Shown: positions 62,921 to 64,000 of the stretch, piece after piece | Layout: each line of letters begins with the position of its first letter | Numbering within the stretch: position 1 is the first letter of the stretch | Origin: Faecalibacter sp. LW9 | GTDB lineage: Bacteria; Bacteroidota; Bacteroidia; Flavobacteriales; Weeksellaceae | Length of the DNA: 64,000 nt | Assembly: GCF_034661295.1 (NCBI RefSeq) | Contig: NZ_CP141062.1 | Span: 1,798,001 to 1,862,000, forward strand | Direction of reading: 5' to 3' | Program-made: the position numbers and the translations under genes | Notes under the pieces: model-generated | What the model saw: only the letters and a program-made list of their open reading frames with translations | The model's database searches: none | What the model was told of the DNA's origin: nothing

Positions 62921-63829
62921 TTATATCTGAAGAGATTTTATTTCTTCGGATTTTTTGTGTCTCATTTCAGGGGTCTGCATATTGAGACTCAAATGAGGTC
63001 GTGTGTTATTATAAAGATACACACTTTGTTCTACCATTTTGGTTAATTCAGTAATATCTTTTGTTTTTTCGATTAAAAACTCTTGTTTCAATATCCCATT
63101 AATTCTTTCCGCTAAAGCATTTTGATAACAATCATAGCCGTCTGTCATCGATGGTATGATCTGATTTTGTTTTAAAATTGTCTGATAATATTCCGAGCAA
63201 TACTGTAAGCCTCTATCCGAATGATGGATTAATTTCTCATTATTTATTCTATTTTTAATAGCCATTTTTAGCGCTATAGATACATTTTCCGCATTCATAT
63301 TTTCACTTACAGAATAACCCATTATTTTTCGACTATAAGCATCTGTCACTAAAGAAAGATAACAAACGGCTTGCTTGGTTTTTACATACGTTATATCACT
63401 TACAAAGACCTGTTCTGGTTTATTAATCTCTATTTCTTTGTATAAATTAGGATGTTTCCTTAACCAATGTTTAGAGAATGTGGTTCTTGTGTATTGTTTT
63501 TTAGGTGTTATAAGTAAATTTTCTCTTCTCAGATAATCAAACAAAGCATCTCGACCCATCTTTATGTTTAGCTCTTTTAGCTGTTCATTCAGAATATAAT
63601 AAAGCTTTCGAGTTCCTATTCTTGGTAATTTTATTCGAACTTCTAGAACTAATTTTTTAACCTGTAAAAGCTCTGATTCTCGAATAGAATGACGTTTTAG
63701 TGCAGCATAGAAACTTTGGCGACTTAACCCAAGCAATCGACATGAGCAAGAAACAGTTATTTCTTGTTTTTGGAGTTTGAGGATTGTTGGGTATTGTACT
63801 TTTTCTGATTTGAGTACCAAGCTGTTCAT
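62921..63829 (-). CDS. IS3-family transposase OrfB (DDE integrase domain)
   Basis: 302 residues. A HTH_21-like segment precedes the rve catalytic core with the DDE residues in FVSDITYVKTKQ (D), IHHSDRGLQYCSEYY (D) and NALAERINGILKQEF (E). The reading frame is intact, and the ATG at 63829 lies inside orfA. Normally OrfB is made as an OrfAB fusion by -1 frameshifting on an A6G slippery site; here the run is A5 (63800-63804). Confidence 0.92.
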   Translation of the reverse strand: MNSLVLKSEKVQYPTILKLQKQEITVSCSCRLLGLSRQSFYAALKRHSIRESELLQVKKLVLEVRIKLPRIGTRKLYYILNEQLKELNIKMGRDALFDYLRRENLLITPKKQYTRTTFSKHWLRKHPNLYKEIEINKPEQVFVSDITYVKTKQAVCYLSLVTDAYSRKIMGYSVSENMNAENVSIALKMAIKNRINNEKLIHHSDRGLQYCSEYYQTILKQNQIIPSMTDGYDCYQNALAERINGILKQEFLIEKTKDITELTKMVEQSVYLYNNTRPHLSLNMQTPEMRHKKSEEIKSLQI

Positions 63830-64000
63830 CGGCTATATCAATCATTGTATTAAGTATTTTGACTCTTAGCTTTTCATCAGCCAATTCTTGTTCTAACCGT
63901 TTAATTTTTTGCGCTGGAGTTTCTTCTGATTTTGACATAGTATGAATAATTGGTTTGCTCCAATCTAAGTTACCATATTTTCTGAGCCAAACCAAAACTG
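63657..64000 (-). CDS. IS3-family transposase OrfA (partial at window edge, probable one-base deletion)
   Basis: The frame is open to the window end (no start visible). It carries the end of a helix-turn-helix and a coiled coil/leucine zipper (KIKRLEQELADEKLRVKILN). The displayed frame runs on through RKSTIPNNPQ... to 63657. Adding one A to the A5 run at 63800-63804 instead gives RKKYNTQQSSNSKNKK and a stop at 63757, the normal OrfA ending. It also places orfB in the canonical -1 frame. Confidence 0.75.
   Translation of the reverse strand, partial: VLVWLRKYGNLDWSKPIIHTMSKSEETPAQKIKRLEQELADEKLRVKILNTMIDIADEQLGTQIRKSTIPNNPQTPKTRNNCFLLMSIAWVKSPKFLCCTKTSFYSRIRAFTG

Larger units (their letters stand above)
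62881..64000 (-). mobile_element. IS3-family insertion sequence (right end outside window)
   Basis: The element contains overlapping orfA (partial) and orfB on the minus strand. One tip appears to be TGACTAGTCCTAAAATAGAT, starting at about 62881 immediately after the barrel stop codon; the other tip and target duplication lie outside the window. The IS150/IS3 subgroup is likely from the OrfA leucine-zipper region and OrfB DDE motifs. Confidence 0.85.

Overview
The window is about 64 kb of AT-rich DNA from a member of the Bacteroidota, most likely class Flavobacteriia (Weeksellaceae-like). The evidence is an alternative complex III operon in actABCDEF order, GLPGLI proteins, a DnaG primase without zinc ligands, the ftsX-DUF3098-uppP-truB gene order, an lpxD-sucD pairing, SPOR/META/DUF4136 lipoproteins, and many promoter elements of the Bacteroidota form TAnnTTTG. 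The genus cannot be settled from the sequence alone. No rRNA, tRNA, CRISPR array or replication origin was seen.

Layout. Positions 1-2.5 kb hold a translesion polymerase V pair (umuC followed by a partial umuD), a small conserved protein and a SPOR protein. Positions 2.8-11.5 kb hold the complete respiratory alternative complex III operon (actA-F), ended by a strong terminator. Positions 11.5-16.3 kb hold an uncharacterised envelope locus: a small cysteine-containing exported protein, two GLPGLI proteins and a TonB-dependent-receptor-like barrel, preceded by an (ATT)11 microsatellite. Positions 16.3-17.5 kb are gene-free: a structured interspersed element followed by about 7.4 tandem copies of a 144-bp unit with nested inverted repeats.

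Positions 17.5-31.3 kb form a divergent acyl-CoA catabolic island around a TetR-type regulator. The minus-strand arm carries biotin-dependent acyl-CoA carboxylase beta and alpha subunits, an enoyl-CoA hydratase, an acyl-CoA dehydrogenase fused to an SCP2 domain, and a second divergent acyl-CoA dehydrogenase. The plus-strand arm carries the regulator, a thiolase, a FadJ-type multienzyme, a third acyl-CoA dehydrogenase and an alpha-methylacyl-CoA racemase-like protein. The combination suggests breakdown of methyl-branched or isoprenoid acyl-CoAs. Four of these genes carry apparent single-base deletions, five in all and mostly in homopolymers, and the thiolase has also lost a catalytic cysteine. 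The arm is therefore either decaying or affected by sequencing error.

Positions 31.3-47.6 kb are mostly housekeeping: small lipoproteins, rlpA-like, dnaG, a META lipoprotein, lpxD, sucD, a J-domain/KTSC protein, a ygiBC-like trio, a CoA-transferase with a divergent AraC regulator, and truB-uppP-DUF3098-ftsX. Positions 47.7-60.9 kb hold rsmA-mgtE, a histidine kinase, sucAB, a glutamate-synthase-like flavoprotein, an oligopeptide-binding lipoprotein and mtaB. Positions 60.9-64 kb hold an outer-membrane barrel gene interrupted by a nonsense codon, a DUF4136 lipoprotein, an intact paralogue of the broken barrel, and an IS3-family insertion sequence running off the end. Most convergent gene pairs are separated by tight bidirectional hairpin terminators.
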